Source of the DNA: Clostridiales bacterium UBA2432 | GTDB lineage: Bacteria > Bacillota > Clostridia > Lachnospirales > Vallitaleaceae | NCBI GenBank assembly: GCA_002342805.1 | Contig: DDQW01000095.1 | Location: forward strand, 1 to 29,733 | Reading direction: 5' to 3' | DNA: 29,733 nucleotides | In this document: positions 15,393 to 25,082 of the stretch, one piece after another | How the letters are laid out: each line of letters begins with the position of its first letter | Position numbering within the stretch: position 1 is the first letter of the stretch | Position numbers and translations under genes: made by a program | Notes under the pieces: generated by a model | Told to the model about the DNA's origin: nothing | Seen by the model: only the letters and a program-made list of their open reading frames with translations | Database searches by the model: none

Positions 15393-16307
15393 TCCAAGCA
15401 TAATATTCATATTTTGAATGGCTGCCCCTGATGCACCTTTTCCAAGGTTATCCAGACATGCGATAAATTGAAACTGTGTCTCATTGCCATAAATAAATAA
15501 ATCTAAATAATTGCTATCATTGTTCATTTGAATATGCATTCGTTTATCCACAAGCGCCTCTTCATCATCTATCTCATGAACGCGGACAAAGTGGGCATCT
15601 TTATAATGGTCTTTTAATATAAGGGCACATTCTTCTCTGGTGACGTTTTTCTTTAAGGCTTGTCTAAACACAGGAATCGTCACCGCAAGCCCACGTTCAA
15701 AATTGGATACCACCGGCATAAAAATCGGTCGATGATTTAGTCCGGCTTGAGTCATAATCTCCGGAACATGTTTATGATTCAAGTCAAGTGCGTATTGCAT
15801 GGGTGCTTCATAAGCAAGATCGGTGCTGTTTTTATAGGTCTCTATCATCTGTTTACCACCGCCGGAATAGCCGGTAATGGAAAAGAGTGATATATCCATA
15901 TCCCCATCCATAATCCCTGCTTGAATCAGTGGATAGAGAATGGAAATGGCGGCTGTTGCGTGACATCCCGGGTTGGATAAGCGATGGGTCCCTTGAATCT
16001 TTTTTCGATGTGCTTGGGACAACTCTGCAAAGCCATAGGCCCAATCGGCATGTGTTCGGTGGGCTGTCGATGCATCAATCACCTTTGTCTCCAGGTTTGT
16101 AATCATAGAAACACTCTCTTTAGCCGCTTCATCCGGCAAACACAAGAAAACAACATCCGCTTCATTTAATAATTTCTTCCGTTGTTCACTATTATGACGT
16201 TCATTATAGTCAATTTTTAAGAGTTTGACATTTGGATGCTTTTCTAGACGTTCATTCACCAACAATCCTGTTGTACCATGTTGTCCGTCTACATACACTT
16301 TAAACAT
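15369..16307 (-). CDS. argC: N-acetyl-gamma-glutamyl-phosphate reductase, short type
   Basis: A 312-residue NADPH-dependent enzyme of arginine synthesis that reduces N-acetyl-glutamyl phosphate to the semialdehyde. The N-terminal nucleotide fold begins VYVDGQHGTTG. The catalytic cysteine is C115 in SNPGCHATA. The later motif SGGGKQMIE marks the short (type 2) class. No other arginine gene is in the window, so it is an orphan copy with its own near-ideal promoter. AAGGAG lies seven bases before the ATG. The gene overlaps the VanY-like gene by six bases at their 3' ends, within the terminator palindrome. The final residues, GIEENTGL, agree with my recollection of ArgC C-termini. Confidence 0.93.
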   Translation of the reverse strand: MFKVYVDGQHGTTGLLVNERLEKHPNVKLLKIDYNERHNSEQRKKLLNEADVVFLCLPDEAAKESVSMITNLETKVIDASTAHRTHADWAYGFAELSQAHRKKIQGTHRLSNPGCHATAAISILYPLIQAGIMDGDMDISLFSITGYSGGGKQMIETYKNSTDLAYEAPMQYALDLNHKHVPEIMTQAGLNHRPIFMPVVSNFERGLAVTIPVFRQALKKNVTREECALILKDHYKDAHFVRVHEIDDEEALVDKRMHIQMNNDSNYLDLFIYGNETQFQFIACLDNLGKGASGAAIQNMNIMLGIEENTGL

Positions 16308-16359
16308 AATTATTCTCCTTTTTTACTTGTCATTGAATTTTTATGCTTGCTTTTGTATT

Positions 16360-16388
16360 ATTATACATTTCTATGCGCCCAATGTCAA
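16360..16388 (-). promoter_or_regulatory. Consensus promoter of argC
   Basis: On the minus strand a perfect TTGACA (16388-16383), a 17-nt spacer and a perfect TATAAT (16365-16360) lie about 50 nt before the start codon, beginning just after the stop of the FGGY kinase gene. No ARG-box operator was recognised. Confidence 0.85.
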
Positions 16389-16396
16389 TCATAGGA

Positions 16397-18004
16397 TTAT
16401 TGATGGTTCAAAATAGCTGCACGTTCAATATCTAATCCTTTTTTATAACGTTCCATAAAAGTTTCAAAGCCTTTTACATCATCTGCAACCGGATCGACTG
16501 TCTCACCGGATTCTTCTTTAAATACCCGCTTATCTAAATAGTCTTCTAATGTTTCGTCCGCACCCTTGTTCTTCAAGTATGCTGCAAGCAAGGCTACACC
16601 CCAAGCTCCACCTTCACCTGCTGTTTCCATAACGGTCACCGGTGCGTTCACTGCAGCTGCCATAAAGCGTTGGCCGACACCTTTCGTTTTGAACAGTCCT
16701 CCATGGCCAAGAATCTTATCGAGTTGAACACCTTCTTCTTTCAAGAGGATATCTAGCCCGATTTTTAATGCGCCAAGTGAAGTAAATAAGTTAACTCGCA
16801 TAAAATTCGCCAGATTAAAATGATTATCAGATGATCGGACGAATAATGGGCGTCCTTCTTCAAAGTGGGTCATATGCTCTCCGGATAAATACCCATAAGC
16901 AAGTAATCCACCGGCATCGTCATCTCCTTCAAGCGCTTTTGTATATAGTGTTTTAAACAAAGTTGTTTGATCAACCTCAACACCAAAAGCTTTTAAGGTT
17001 TCATCAAATAGATTTACCCATGCATTTAAATCCGACGTACAGTTATTTGAATGGGCCATGGCAACGAGTTTCCCTGACGGAGTCGCAACTAAGTCAATCT
17101 CTGAATGCACTTTTGATAACTCTTTTTCTAAAACAATCATGGCAAATACAGATGTACCAGCTGATACGTTTCCGGTCCGTGCCGCAACACTGTTTGTTGC
17201 TACCATTCCGGTTCCCGCGTCTCCTTCCGGTGGGCACAAGGGAATTCCTGCTTCAAGATTCCCACTTGGATCCAAGGTTTTTGCACCTTCTGCAGTTAAA
17301 ACACCGGCATCTTTTCCCGCAACTAAAGATTTGGGGAGAATATCTTGAATTGACCATGGTAAGTTTTTATCTGCGATTAATGTATTAAACTGTTCAATCA
17401 TCTTTTCATGATAATCTTGTGTATTTAAATCTACCGGAAACATTCCGGCCGCATCGCCGATACCCAGTACTTTTTCTCCGGTCAACTTCCAATGGACATA
17501 GCCTTCAAGCGTTGTCATAAAAGTAATTTTAGATACATGTTCTTCGCCGTTGAGAATGGCTTGATATAAGTGGGCAATACTCCATCGTTGAGGGATAGGA
17601 TATTGGAATAATTCTGTCAATGCTTCAGACGCTTGACCTGTGATATTATTACGCCATGTTCGAAAAGGGACTAAGATCTCATCGTTTGCATCAAAGGCCA
17701 TATACCCATGCATCATTGCACTAAAACCAATGGCGCCGATTTTGGTTAGTGTAAGACCGAATTTTTCCTTAACATCTGCTGCCATTTTTTGATAACTATC
17801 TTGAATTCCTGACCAAACCTCATCAAGACTATATGTCCAAATGCCATCAATAAGACTGTTTTCCCAGTCATGACTTCCAGATGCAATGGGTTGATGGTTC
17901 CCATCAATTAGAACCGCTTTGATTCGTGTTGAACCCAACTCAATACCTAGAGATGTATTCCCATCATTAATCATTCTTATTATTTGCTCATTTTTTTCAT
18001 GCAT
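16397..18004 (-). CDS. FGGY-family carbohydrate kinase (xylulokinase/ribulokinase-like)
   Basis: A 535-residue cytosolic sugar kinase. The first phosphate motif is SLGIELGSTRIKAVLID (18-34). The FGGY N-terminal domain continues through GFSAMMHGYMAFD. The C-terminal ATPase domain includes GNVSAGTSVFAM, LGHGGLFKTKGVGQRF and ETAGEGGAWGVALLA. A pentulose such as L-ribulose or D-xylulose is the likely substrate by family, but the sequence does not decide it. There is no isomerase, epimerase or transporter next to it, so the usual operon context is missing. GGAGGG lies eight bases before the ATG. Upstream there is a possible promoter (TTGCAA, 18 nt, TATTAT). The argC promoter follows its stop directly. 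Confidence 0.85.
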   Translation of the reverse strand: MHEKNEQIIRMINDGNTSLGIELGSTRIKAVLIDGNHQPIASGSHDWENSLIDGIWTYSLDEVWSGIQDSYQKMAADVKEKFGLTLTKIGAIGFSAMMHGYMAFDANDEILVPFRTWRNNITGQASEALTELFQYPIPQRWSIAHLYQAILNGEEHVSKITFMTTLEGYVHWKLTGEKVLGIGDAAGMFPVDLNTQDYHEKMIEQFNTLIADKNLPWSIQDILPKSLVAGKDAGVLTAEGAKTLDPSGNLEAGIPLCPPEGDAGTGMVATNSVAARTGNVSAGTSVFAMIVLEKELSKVHSEIDLVATPSGKLVAMAHSNNCTSDLNAWVNLFDETLKAFGVEVDQTTLFKTLYTKALEGDDDAGGLLAYGYLSGEHMTHFEEGRPLFVRSSDNHFNLANFMRVNLFTSLGALKIGLDILLKEEGVQLDKILGHGGLFKTKGVGQRFMAAAVNAPVTVMETAGEGGAWGVALLAAYLKNKGADETLEDYLDKRVFKEESGETVDPVADDVKGFETFMERYKKGLDIERAAILNHQ

Positions 18005-18134
18005 TTGTTAACCCTCCATTGTCAATATATTATGCTTCTCGCATTAAATCAGTATGGTAATACTATCATAATACCCGATACCACCCTTCAATTGCAATAT
18101 TGAATACAAAACACAAAACAGAATGACAACTTGA

Positions 18135-19472
18135 CTATTCAATCTTGAGCGAACTATCTCCTGTTGCAATTGCCAATTGGTACAAACGTTCTTGGACAAT
18201 CTCTTTTTCAATCGGTGCAATTTGATCTAAATCAAGATCATACATGAGATAATTCGAAAATTCTGCAACTTCGCTTCGTATCTGATCCGTCGAGTCCTTT
18301 GCTATGGTTGTTAATGCACGAACCATAGCATCAAACACAAAAAAATCCTTGCTTCCATAGAGCTTGATTTGATAAAAATGATCATAGAGTAAGCGACGAA
18401 AAACGACCTTTTGAACGATAAGGCGAACTTCTCTCTCATCATCAATATAGACTTTTGCATCAAATGCCAAGGCGATTTTATGTAATAAAAAGCCCATCTT
18501 TTCGATACAAAATACCGCCGTTCCCGGGTCGTTAATTCCCGGAGACAAAGCTCTAACAGCAATTTCGACAAGTTTACGGCTGCGGTTTCCGATATCATCA
18601 TATAGATTAATCTCATCTCCAACAACTATGTTTTTTAATATTTTTGCGGTTAAGGTATCTTCTTCTTTATCTTCTTTATCCATGGACACATCATACTTGT
18701 ATACTTTCACCAGTATATCATCTTCCAAAATATGTTCACCAATACGGCGCTCACAGTGTATCGTCACTCCGTATTTTTTTGCAAGTGCATAAAGTTTTTC
18801 TTCTTCATAAAGTTGAATAAACCCTGAATACTGAGAATGAATTTCATAAGCCTCTTGATCTAAAATCTTTTCAAAAGAATCTAATGGTTCATTACTAATT
18901 TGAGGATTATCTTGAACCTGCTGTTGTTTCTTGTCAATTAAATCCGAAACTTCCTTGACTAGGTTTTGTACATATTGACTGACCTGAACTGATTTTGCAA
19001 CAAAATGAATTAGTCGTGCAAAGACTCCAACAGCGATGATAATCAAAATAATTCCGATGAAGGGAGCAATGAGTTGCCCATTATCCTGACGGTCGCGGAT
19101 AAGGAAAAAACTGACCACCGAAAATGAAAATGTCCCCATGAAATAGCCTAAAATACGTTGCGTCTGTCGATTTTCCAAGAAATCTTGCAAGGTTCTTGGG
19201 GATAGCTGTCCACCATAAATGGTTAATACAACCATCATGGTTGAAAATGTAATCGTAAGCATACTTAATAAACTTCCACTAGCCATGGAAAAAATATCAC
19301 TTCCATGGCTAGCTTCAACGAGTAGTATATCCGGTAAATATTGGTTCAAAAAAGCAGACTGGGTCTGATCAATCCATTTAACAAAAAAGGCCGCAAATAC
19401 AAATACGACAGTATAGATTCCCGGTATAAAATATAACTTGCTTCGAAGGAATAACATCATCCGCTTAAGCAT
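18135..19472 (-). CDS. DUF2254 family membrane protein
   Basis: A 445-residue integral membrane protein. Four hydrophobic segments are seen at about residues 12-32, 60-87, 105-125 and 134-158. The loop QLSPRTLQDFLENRQTQRILG after the second segment is typical of the DUF2254 family. The long C-terminal part (160-445) is soluble and contains the conserved stretch RALSPGINDPGTAVFCIE. The biochemical role of the family is not established. AAAGGAGG lies ten bases before the ATG. It is transcribed alone from a TTGACA-type promoter. Confidence 0.88.
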   Translation of the reverse strand: MLKRMMLFLRSKLYFIPGIYTVVFVFAAFFVKWIDQTQSAFLNQYLPDILLVEASHGSDIFSMASGSLLSMLTITFSTMMVVLTIYGGQLSPRTLQDFLENRQTQRILGYFMGTFSFSVVSFFLIRDRQDNGQLIAPFIGIILIIIAVGVFARLIHFVAKSVQVSQYVQNLVKEVSDLIDKKQQQVQDNPQISNEPLDSFEKILDQEAYEIHSQYSGFIQLYEEEKLYALAKKYGVTIHCERRIGEHILEDDILVKVYKYDVSMDKEDKEEDTLTAKILKNIVVGDEINLYDDIGNRSRKLVEIAVRALSPGINDPGTAVFCIEKMGFLLHKIALAFDAKVYIDDEREVRLIVQKVVFRRLLYDHFYQIKLYGSKDFFVFDAMVRALTTIAKDSTDQIRSEVAEFSNYLMYDLDLDQIAPIEKEIVQERLYQLAIATGDSSLKIE

Positions 19473-19494
19473 ATTCCTCGCCTCCTTTTATAAT

Positions 19495-19524
19495 ATGTTA
19501 CCCCTTTTTATATCAACCTGTCAA
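19495..19524 (-). promoter_or_regulatory. Promoter of the DUF2254 gene
   Basis: On the minus strand a perfect TTGACA (19524-19519), an 18-nt spacer and TAACAT (19500-19495) lie close before the ribosome binding site, giving a short leader. Confidence 0.6.
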
Positions 19525-19632
19525 GCGTCTAATCTGCCAGTAAAACACAATAAAATTGTTTACATATTATTTGGAATCGATTGAATGGTCCGAAAAAATC
19601 ATGTTCATGTTTTTTACTAGTTCAAACGAGCA

Positions 19633-22035
19633 TTAATCTTCAATTCTTTTTAATAATTCTTCAATCTGATTTGTGGACATTGGCTTGCTAAAATAATATC
19701 CTTGAATCATATCACACCTTGTATTTAACAAGCTTTGATATTGAATTTTTGTTTCTACGCCTTCTGCAACAACATTTAAGTTAATCTCATGGGCAATATC
19801 AATGATTTGTTTAACAAGCATTTCTGCTTTTTGATGTGTTCCCATATGGTCAATAAAGGTTTTATCTATCTTAAGCGCTGTCAAGGGAATTGTTCTTAAG
19901 TAGTTAAATGCCGAGTATCCTGTCCCAAAATCATCAAGGGCAATTTGATATCCAATCTTACGAAGCTCCAATAATGTTTGTAATGTTTCTGACATATTTT
20001 CAATTAAAATGCTCTCCGTAATTTCAAGTTCCACATAGTTAGGAGGCACATGATACGCAGCTGCAATCGCCTTAGCATGCTCAGCAAATCCTTCTTGCTT
20101 TAACTGCATTCCTGAAACATTAACACCCACATGTCCTACCGAGTACCCTTTTTTCATCCAGTAGTCGATTTTAGCGAATACAAATTCTAATGCCCATTCT
20201 CCTAGCTCAATGATGAAGCCCGATTCCTCTGCAATCGGAATAAATTCAGCGGGAGAAATTCGTTCACCATTTTCCAAGGTTAATCGCATTAAAGCTTCAA
20301 ACCCCATGAGATGACGGCTTTGAACATCATATTTCGGTTGAAAATGCATATCTAATAGGCCATCTTTGATAGACCTTTTTAAGATTTGTTCGATTTTCAC
20401 TTTGCGCAATACCGTATCCATCATAACCTGAGAAAAAAATGCAACTTGAGCTTTTCCTGTCTGTTTTGCAATATCCATAGCCGTATCAGCACTTTGAACC
20501 AGTTTTTCCGGAGTGTCCCCATTGTCAGGAAAAATACTTATTCCCATACTGGTGCTAATACTGATTTTCTTATCTGTTAATTCAATAGGCTCACTTAAGG
20601 CGTGTTGAATAACATCGATTGTTTCTTGTATATTTTTTAAATTCTCTTCACCGACGATAATTACCGCGAACTCATCTCCTGATAATCGATAACTTAACCA
20701 GCCTAATCGAATCAAACGATCGGTAACTTCAACAAGCACCTGATCTCCAACTGAATGTCCTAATGTGTCATTAATTCGTTTAAACTGATCAATATCAATT
20801 AACATTATAGCTAGTTCTTTTTCTTGTTTACGATGTGATTGTATTCGTTCTTCAAGTTCAATGAACATTGCCATTCTATTTGGTAATTCTGTCAACTGAT
20901 CATTAAAGGCCAAATGTCGGAGTTCATCTTCAATGAGAATTAATTCGCTGTTTTTTTCAGATATTTCTTCATATGCACCTACAAGTTCATCGAGCATTGA
21001 GTTAAACTGATTGGCAAGTTGACCAAATTCATCTTTGCCTTCGTATTGTATACGTACATTGAGTTCCCCCTTTGATGTTCTGTTCATCACATGTATCAAT
21101 TCACTTAATGGTCTTACGATCCTTCTCGCAAAAACATATCCCAAGATAGCCGTTATACTTAAGAGAAGGATACTCAAAACCAGAATTACGACAAAGGCTT
21201 TCCTTGCCGACAACATAACCATATCCATATCTTGCTCAATCACCAAGATCCATTCTGTCCCTTCAATTTGACGATGGGTTAAAAACTTTTCTGCACCATT
21301 TGTCATAATTACCTGGGTCCCATTATATGTTATAGGACTTAATTGGGTAAAATAATCATTAATCGAAGGATTTTTATGCTTGTCTCCAATTCGTTGCCTA
21401 TCAGTATGAAAAATAATTTGTCCACTTTGATCAATCAAATAAGCCCTTCCAACTTCAGGTGCAACGAGTTGCACCATGTTCGTTGATACATAATTCATAT
21501 CAATAATATTTGCCATAACCCCAACAATAGTATTTTGTTGATTCCTAATCGGCGTTGCGACAAACAGAACACTCTCACCTTCAATGCGGTCTTGTAACAA
21601 ACTGCTAATGACTGTCTCGCCTGCTATAGCAACTTGAAAGTATTCTCTATCAGACAAATCAAGTTCAACACTCTCCGGATTGCTACTTGCCACAACTTTA
21701 CCCATAGATTCAATGATAAATATATCTCTCAGTTCCTTATTATACTCTTTTTCCTGTGCGAAGAAACGGTTCAGCCGGGTATAATCATATTCTCCTTCTG
21801 ACTCCGTCCAATGAGATACTTCTTGAGACGTCGCATAATTTTTTGCCTCTAACTGACGGATTACAAAAAACGAATGTAAATATTCACATTCTAAATCAAG
21901 TACTTGTTGAATTTTTTCTTTGTTTGCTTGAACCATCTGCCGTGATACATAAGGGTAGTATATTGCAACGAATAAAACTATTGGAATTGCTACTAATAAG
22001 ACAATAAATAAGGGCAATTTTCTTTTAATCGGCAT
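19633..22035 (-). CDS. Membrane-bound Cache-HAMP-GGDEF-EAL cyclic di-GMP protein
   Basis: An 800-residue sensor. A transmembrane helix (about 6-28) and a second one (about 280-305) enclose an extracellular Cache-type ligand-binding domain. A HAMP linker follows (IVRPLSELI onwards). The GGDEF domain carries SGDEF in place of GGDEF (YRLSGDEFAVI), a variant that may still be active. The EAL domain keeps the residues needed for phosphodiesterase activity: EALMR, NVSG, EITES, DDFGTGYS, KIDKTF and AEGVET. The protein should therefore make or, more surely, degrade cyclic di-GMP in response to an outside signal. I chose the ATG at 22035 because GAGGGGGG lies before it; an ATG eleven codons earlier is not supported. 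It follows the broken methyltransferase gene by 29 bases and may share its transcript. Confidence 0.92.
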   Translation of the reverse strand: MPIKRKLPLFIVLLVAIPIVLFVAIYYPYVSRQMVQANKEKIQQVLDLECEYLHSFFVIRQLEAKNYATSQEVSHWTESEGEYDYTRLNRFFAQEKEYNKELRDIFIIESMGKVVASSNPESVELDLSDREYFQVAIAGETVISSLLQDRIEGESVLFVATPIRNQQNTIVGVMANIIDMNYVSTNMVQLVAPEVGRAYLIDQSGQIIFHTDRQRIGDKHKNPSINDYFTQLSPITYNGTQVIMTNGAEKFLTHRQIEGTEWILVIEQDMDMVMLSARKAFVVILVLSILLLSITAILGYVFARRIVRPLSELIHVMNRTSKGELNVRIQYEGKDEFGQLANQFNSMLDELVGAYEEISEKNSELILIEDELRHLAFNDQLTELPNRMAMFIELEERIQSHRKQEKELAIMLIDIDQFKRINDTLGHSVGDQVLVEVTDRLIRLGWLSYRLSGDEFAVIIVGEENLKNIQETIDVIQHALSEPIELTDKKISISTSMGISIFPDNGDTPEKLVQSADTAMDIAKQTGKAQVAFFSQVMMDTVLRKVKIEQILKRSIKDGLLDMHFQPKYDVQSRHLMGFEALMRLTLENGERISPAEFIPIAEESGFIIELGEWALEFVFAKIDYWMKKGYSVGHVGVNVSGMQLKQEGFAEHAKAIAAAYHVPPNYVELEITESILIENMSETLQTLLELRKIGYQIALDDFGTGYSAFNYLRTIPLTALKIDKTFIDHMGTHQKAEMLVKQIIDIAHEINLNVVAEGVETKIQYQSLLNTRCDMIQGYYFSKPMSTNQIEELLKRIED

Positions 22036-22064
22036 CTTATCCCCCCTCACGATAAATACATTTC

Positions 22065-22684
22065 TCACTTTTTAACGAGTATAACACAAGGAACTGATTT
22101 TTGGGCATCAAAGGGTTGTTTCATAAAACCTCCATACGTTTTAATCATATGAAATCCCACCTCAGCTAATGCTTCAATCAACTCTTCGTGTCGAATCGGT
22201 AATAACTTAACCGTGTTCTCTCGTATATGATCATCTACTTGCAAAATAGTGTGAAATGCAATCTTATGTTCATCTTGCAAATAGGAATAATTTCTTATAA
22301 AAGACAGTTTCGCATCCGCATTATGAATCGTCGGCAAATGATCAATGTGTTGATCTAAAATCCGGTCATAATTAATAACTTGAAACAGTAAATCAAATCA
22401 AAGGTTTTGTTAAGCGAATCTATATCTAGCATATTCATTACTCTTGCATCAATGCCTGTATTTTTATCTTTTAATTCTTGAATCATCCGGGCATCTAAAT
22501 CGACGGCTGTAAGCTGATGGCCTAAGCTTGCTAATTCTATAGCATAACCACCTGTCGCACATGCCACATCTAATATATCCGATGGAATTGATGGTAATTG
22601 TTCAAGAATAAGATTTAACTTTTCTTCTTGAACCGGAAAAATATCATTATAGTATAAAGCGATTTCATCATAAAATTTTGACAT
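22065..22684 (-). pseudogene. Class I SAM-dependent methyltransferase broken by an internal deletion
   Basis: The N-terminal part (22355-22684) starts MSKFYDEIALYYNDIFP with GAGG before the ATG. It has the SAM-binding motif ILDVACATGGYAIELA and the acidic loop AVDLDARMI, then reads FDLIYC and runs off frame to a stop. The C-terminal part continues in another frame from about 22390 (VINYDRILDQHIDHLPTIHNAD) and ends PCVILVKK. The two parts join at about 22384-22390. Intact relatives have about 40-50 residues between FDLIYC and the INYDRI stretch. The gene therefore lost an internal segment whose length is not a multiple of three. The substrate is unknown. The smaller ORF starting at 22337 is only the 3' remnant. 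Confidence 0.8.
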
Positions 22685-22751
22685 AATCAACCTCTTTCAA
22701 TTCAATTGACTTCTTCTCTACTAATTATATCATATTTAATAATGAAATGAC

Positions 22752-23213
22752 CTATATTTCTGATAGTAAATTCACCATTTCGATGGCTGTTACAGCGGCA
22801 TCATATCCTTTATTGCCTGATTTTGTTCCAGCACGTTCAATCGCCTGATCGATGCTATCTGTAGTTAAGACACCAAAAATAACGGGAATCTCTGTTTCTA
22901 ATGATACATGTGCTATTCCTTTACTAACTTCATTTGACACAAAGTCGAAATGAGGCGTCGCCCCTTTAATCACAGCACCTAGACAAATGACACTATCATA
23001 TTTTTGGCTTTTTGCCATTTTTTTTGCTGCCAAGGGAATTTCATAAGCTCCGGGTACCCATACAATCTCGATTTCTTCGTCTGTAACGCCATGACGTTTT
23101 AACCCATCCAGAGCTCCTGATAAGAGTTTACCCCCAATAAATTCATTGAATCTCCCGACAATAATTCCATATTTCTTTCCTTGAGATATTAGATTTCCTT
23201 CATAGACTTTCAT
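22752..23213 (-). CDS. ribH: 6,7-dimethyl-8-ribityllumazine synthase
   Basis: A 153-residue enzyme joining dihydroxybutanone phosphate to the pyrimidine product of RibD to make lumazine, the substrate of RibE. The motifs IIVGRFNEFI, VPGAYEIPLAAK, CLGAVIKGATPHFDFV and GNKGYDAA are present, and the length is normal for the family, which forms shells or pentamers. Its ATG directly follows the ribBA stop codon with no gap, pointing to coupled translation. It is the last gene of the riboflavin operon. Confidence 0.97.
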   Translation of the reverse strand: MKVYEGNLISQGKKYGIIVGRFNEFIGGKLLSGALDGLKRHGVTDEEIEIVWVPGAYEIPLAAKKMAKSQKYDSVICLGAVIKGATPHFDFVSNEVSKGIAHVSLETEIPVIFGVLTTDSIDQAIERAGTKSGNKGYDAAVTAIEMVNLLSEI

Positions 23214-24422
23214 TTACTTTTCCTCCTTGTAATTTAGGTAGTGTCCCATTTTCTCTTGTTTTGTTTTTAAATAAAATGCATTGTTTTCATTATGATTCAT
23301 TTGAATCGATACACGTTCAACAACTTCTAATCCATATCCGGATAAGCCTGTCATCTTTTTGGGATTGTTGGTTAATAAACGCATTTTTTGAACGCCTAGG
23401 TCGACGAGTATCTGGGCCCCGATGCCATAATCTCTCAAATCATCCGGAAATCCAAGGGCTATATTTGCTTCAATGGTATCCATGCCTTGATCTTGCAATT
23501 CATATGCTTTGATTTTATTAATTAGACCAATGCCTCGTCCTTCTTGGCGCATATACAAAAGTACACCGCGACCTTGTTCATTAATCATTTTCATGGCTTG
23601 GGCGTATTGTTCTCCACAATCACATCGTAATGACCCAAAGGCATCACCTGTTAAGCATTCAGAATGCACTCTAACTAAGACTGGTTCATCTGTGGTTACA
23701 TCCCCCTTAACAAGTGCAACATGATGCTCTCCATTTAATTTGTTAATATAGCCAAACATCTTAAAGTCACCATACTTTGTGGGCATTTTCGCTTCAGCAA
23801 CTTTTTCGACAAGGTTTTCTTCTTGATACCTATAGCGAATAAGGTCTGCAATTGTAATCAACTTTAAGTCATGTGTTTTTACAAATTTTTTAAGTTCCGT
23901 GACTCTGGCCATTGTTCCGTCGTCGTTCATTATTTCACAGATTACACCTGCCGGATAACGTCCAGCCAATTTTGGCAAGTCAATGGCCGCTTCTGTGTGT
24001 CCGGTCCGTTCAAGAACACCTCCTTCTTTTGCTATTAATGGGAAGATGTGTCCGGGACGAGTAAAGTCATCACCTGTAACGGTTGGATCCATTAATCTTT
24101 GGACTGTTAACGCTCTTTCATGGGCTGAAATCCCTGTATGGGTTTCTTTGGAATCCACCGAGACTGTAAATGCAGTCTCTTTGGGATCTGTACTATGAGC
24201 CACCATTACGTCAATATTTAGTTGATTTAGCCGCTCTTTTAGCATGGGAACACAAATTAACCCACGTCCATACGTTGCCATAAAGTTAATTGCTTCGGGC
24301 GTTACTGCATCTGCCGCCATTAATAAATCGCCTTCATTTTCACGATCTTCATCGTCCACAACAACAATCATTTTACCCTGTTTAATGTCTTCAATCGCTT
24401 CTTCGATTGTATTAAATTCCAT
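23214..24422 (-). CDS. ribBA: Bifunctional DHBP synthase / GTP cyclohydrolase II
   Basis: A 402-residue fusion of both entry enzymes of riboflavin synthesis. Residues 1-200 make 3,4-dihydroxy-2-butanone 4-phosphate from ribulose 5-phosphate; VDDEDRENEGDL (22-33), TRPGHIFPL and RTGHTEAA are the metal and substrate motifs. Residues 205-402 are GTP cyclohydrolase II, with VRVHSECLTGD and the zinc cysteines C256, C267 and C269 in RCDCGEQY, then RQEGRGIGL. Both halves look complete and active. AAGGAGG overlaps the ribE stop, 12 bases upstream. Confidence 0.97.
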   Translation of the reverse strand: MEFNTIEEAIEDIKQGKMIVVVDDEDRENEGDLLMAADAVTPEAINFMATYGRGLICVPMLKERLNQLNIDVMVAHSTDPKETAFTVSVDSKETHTGISAHERALTVQRLMDPTVTGDDFTRPGHIFPLIAKEGGVLERTGHTEAAIDLPKLAGRYPAGVICEIMNDDGTMARVTELKKFVKTHDLKLITIADLIRYRYQEENLVEKVAEAKMPTKYGDFKMFGYINKLNGEHHVALVKGDVTTDEPVLVRVHSECLTGDAFGSLRCDCGEQYAQAMKMINEQGRGVLLYMRQEGRGIGLINKIKAYELQDQGMDTIEANIALGFPDDLRDYGIGAQILVDLGVQKMRLLTNNPKKMTGLSGYGLEVVERVSIQMNHNENNAFYLKTKQEKMGHYLNYKEEK

Positions 24423-24434
24423 TATAAGACCTCC

Positions 24435-25079
24435 TTATAAAAATCCATGTTCTCCTAAAAAATCCATTGTTAGCTTGCTTTCTTTGGGTTTTGAATCCAT
24501 TATCATTTTTTCTACATATTTGGCAATCATATCACACTCAATATTCACTTCATCATAAATCTCTTTTGTCAACAAGGTGGTTTCTTCTCCTGTTAGCGGA
24601 ATAATGGAAACACGAAATGCGTTCTGTGATGTACTTGCTACGGTCAAACTTGTTCCATCAATGGCAACGGAACCTTTTTCGACAATATATTTCATCAAGG
24701 TTGGATCGACTTGAATACTTACCCATGTTGCATTGTCTTCTTTTTCAAGAGCCATAATTTTACCCACGTCATCCACATGTCCGGATACCATGTGTCCTCC
24801 AAAGCGATCGCCTACTTTAAGTGCACGTTCTAGATTAACTTTGCAGCCATTGCCTGCATTTTTCAGGTTACTCTTACGCATAGTTTCAGGCATCACGTCG
24901 ACCGTAAATGATGTCTTCTCAACATGAACAACGGTTAAACAAACGCCGTTCGTACTGATGCTATCTCCAATGCGAACGTCTTCGAGCACTTTAGCTCCCT
25001 CTATTACAATTTGTCCACCTTTTGCACCCTGTATAACAGAACGAATAGTTCCAATCTCTTCAATAAGTCCTGTAAACAC
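24435..25079 (-). CDS. ribE: Riboflavin synthase, alpha chain
   Basis: A 214-residue trimeric enzyme that dismutates two lumazines into riboflavin. It has the canonical start MFTGLIEEIG and two repeated beta-barrel lumazine-binding domains (about 1-95 and 96-200), the second marked by GGHMVSGHVDDVG. The start codon is GTG, chosen because the family always begins MFTG and AAAGGAG lies nine bases upstream within the end of ribD. The ribD stop is three bases away, so translation is probably coupled. Confidence 0.96.
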   Translation of the reverse strand: MFTGLIEEIGTIRSVIQGAKGGQIVIEGAKVLEDVRIGDSISTNGVCLTVVHVEKTSFTVDVMPETMRKSNLKNAGNGCKVNLERALKVGDRFGGHMVSGHVDDVGKIMALEKEDNATWVSIQVDPTLMKYIVEKGSVAIDGTSLTVASTSQNAFRVSIIPLTGEETTLLTKEIYDEVNIECDMIAKYVEKMIMDSKPKESKLTMDFLGEHGFL

Positions 25080-25082
25080 CGC

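Noticed and set aside
19592..19615. Weak hairpin CATG-AA-CATG flanked by A and T runs after the GGDEF-EAL gene
   Set aside because: The stem has only four firm pairs beside A/T runs; it may end transcription but is too weak to call.
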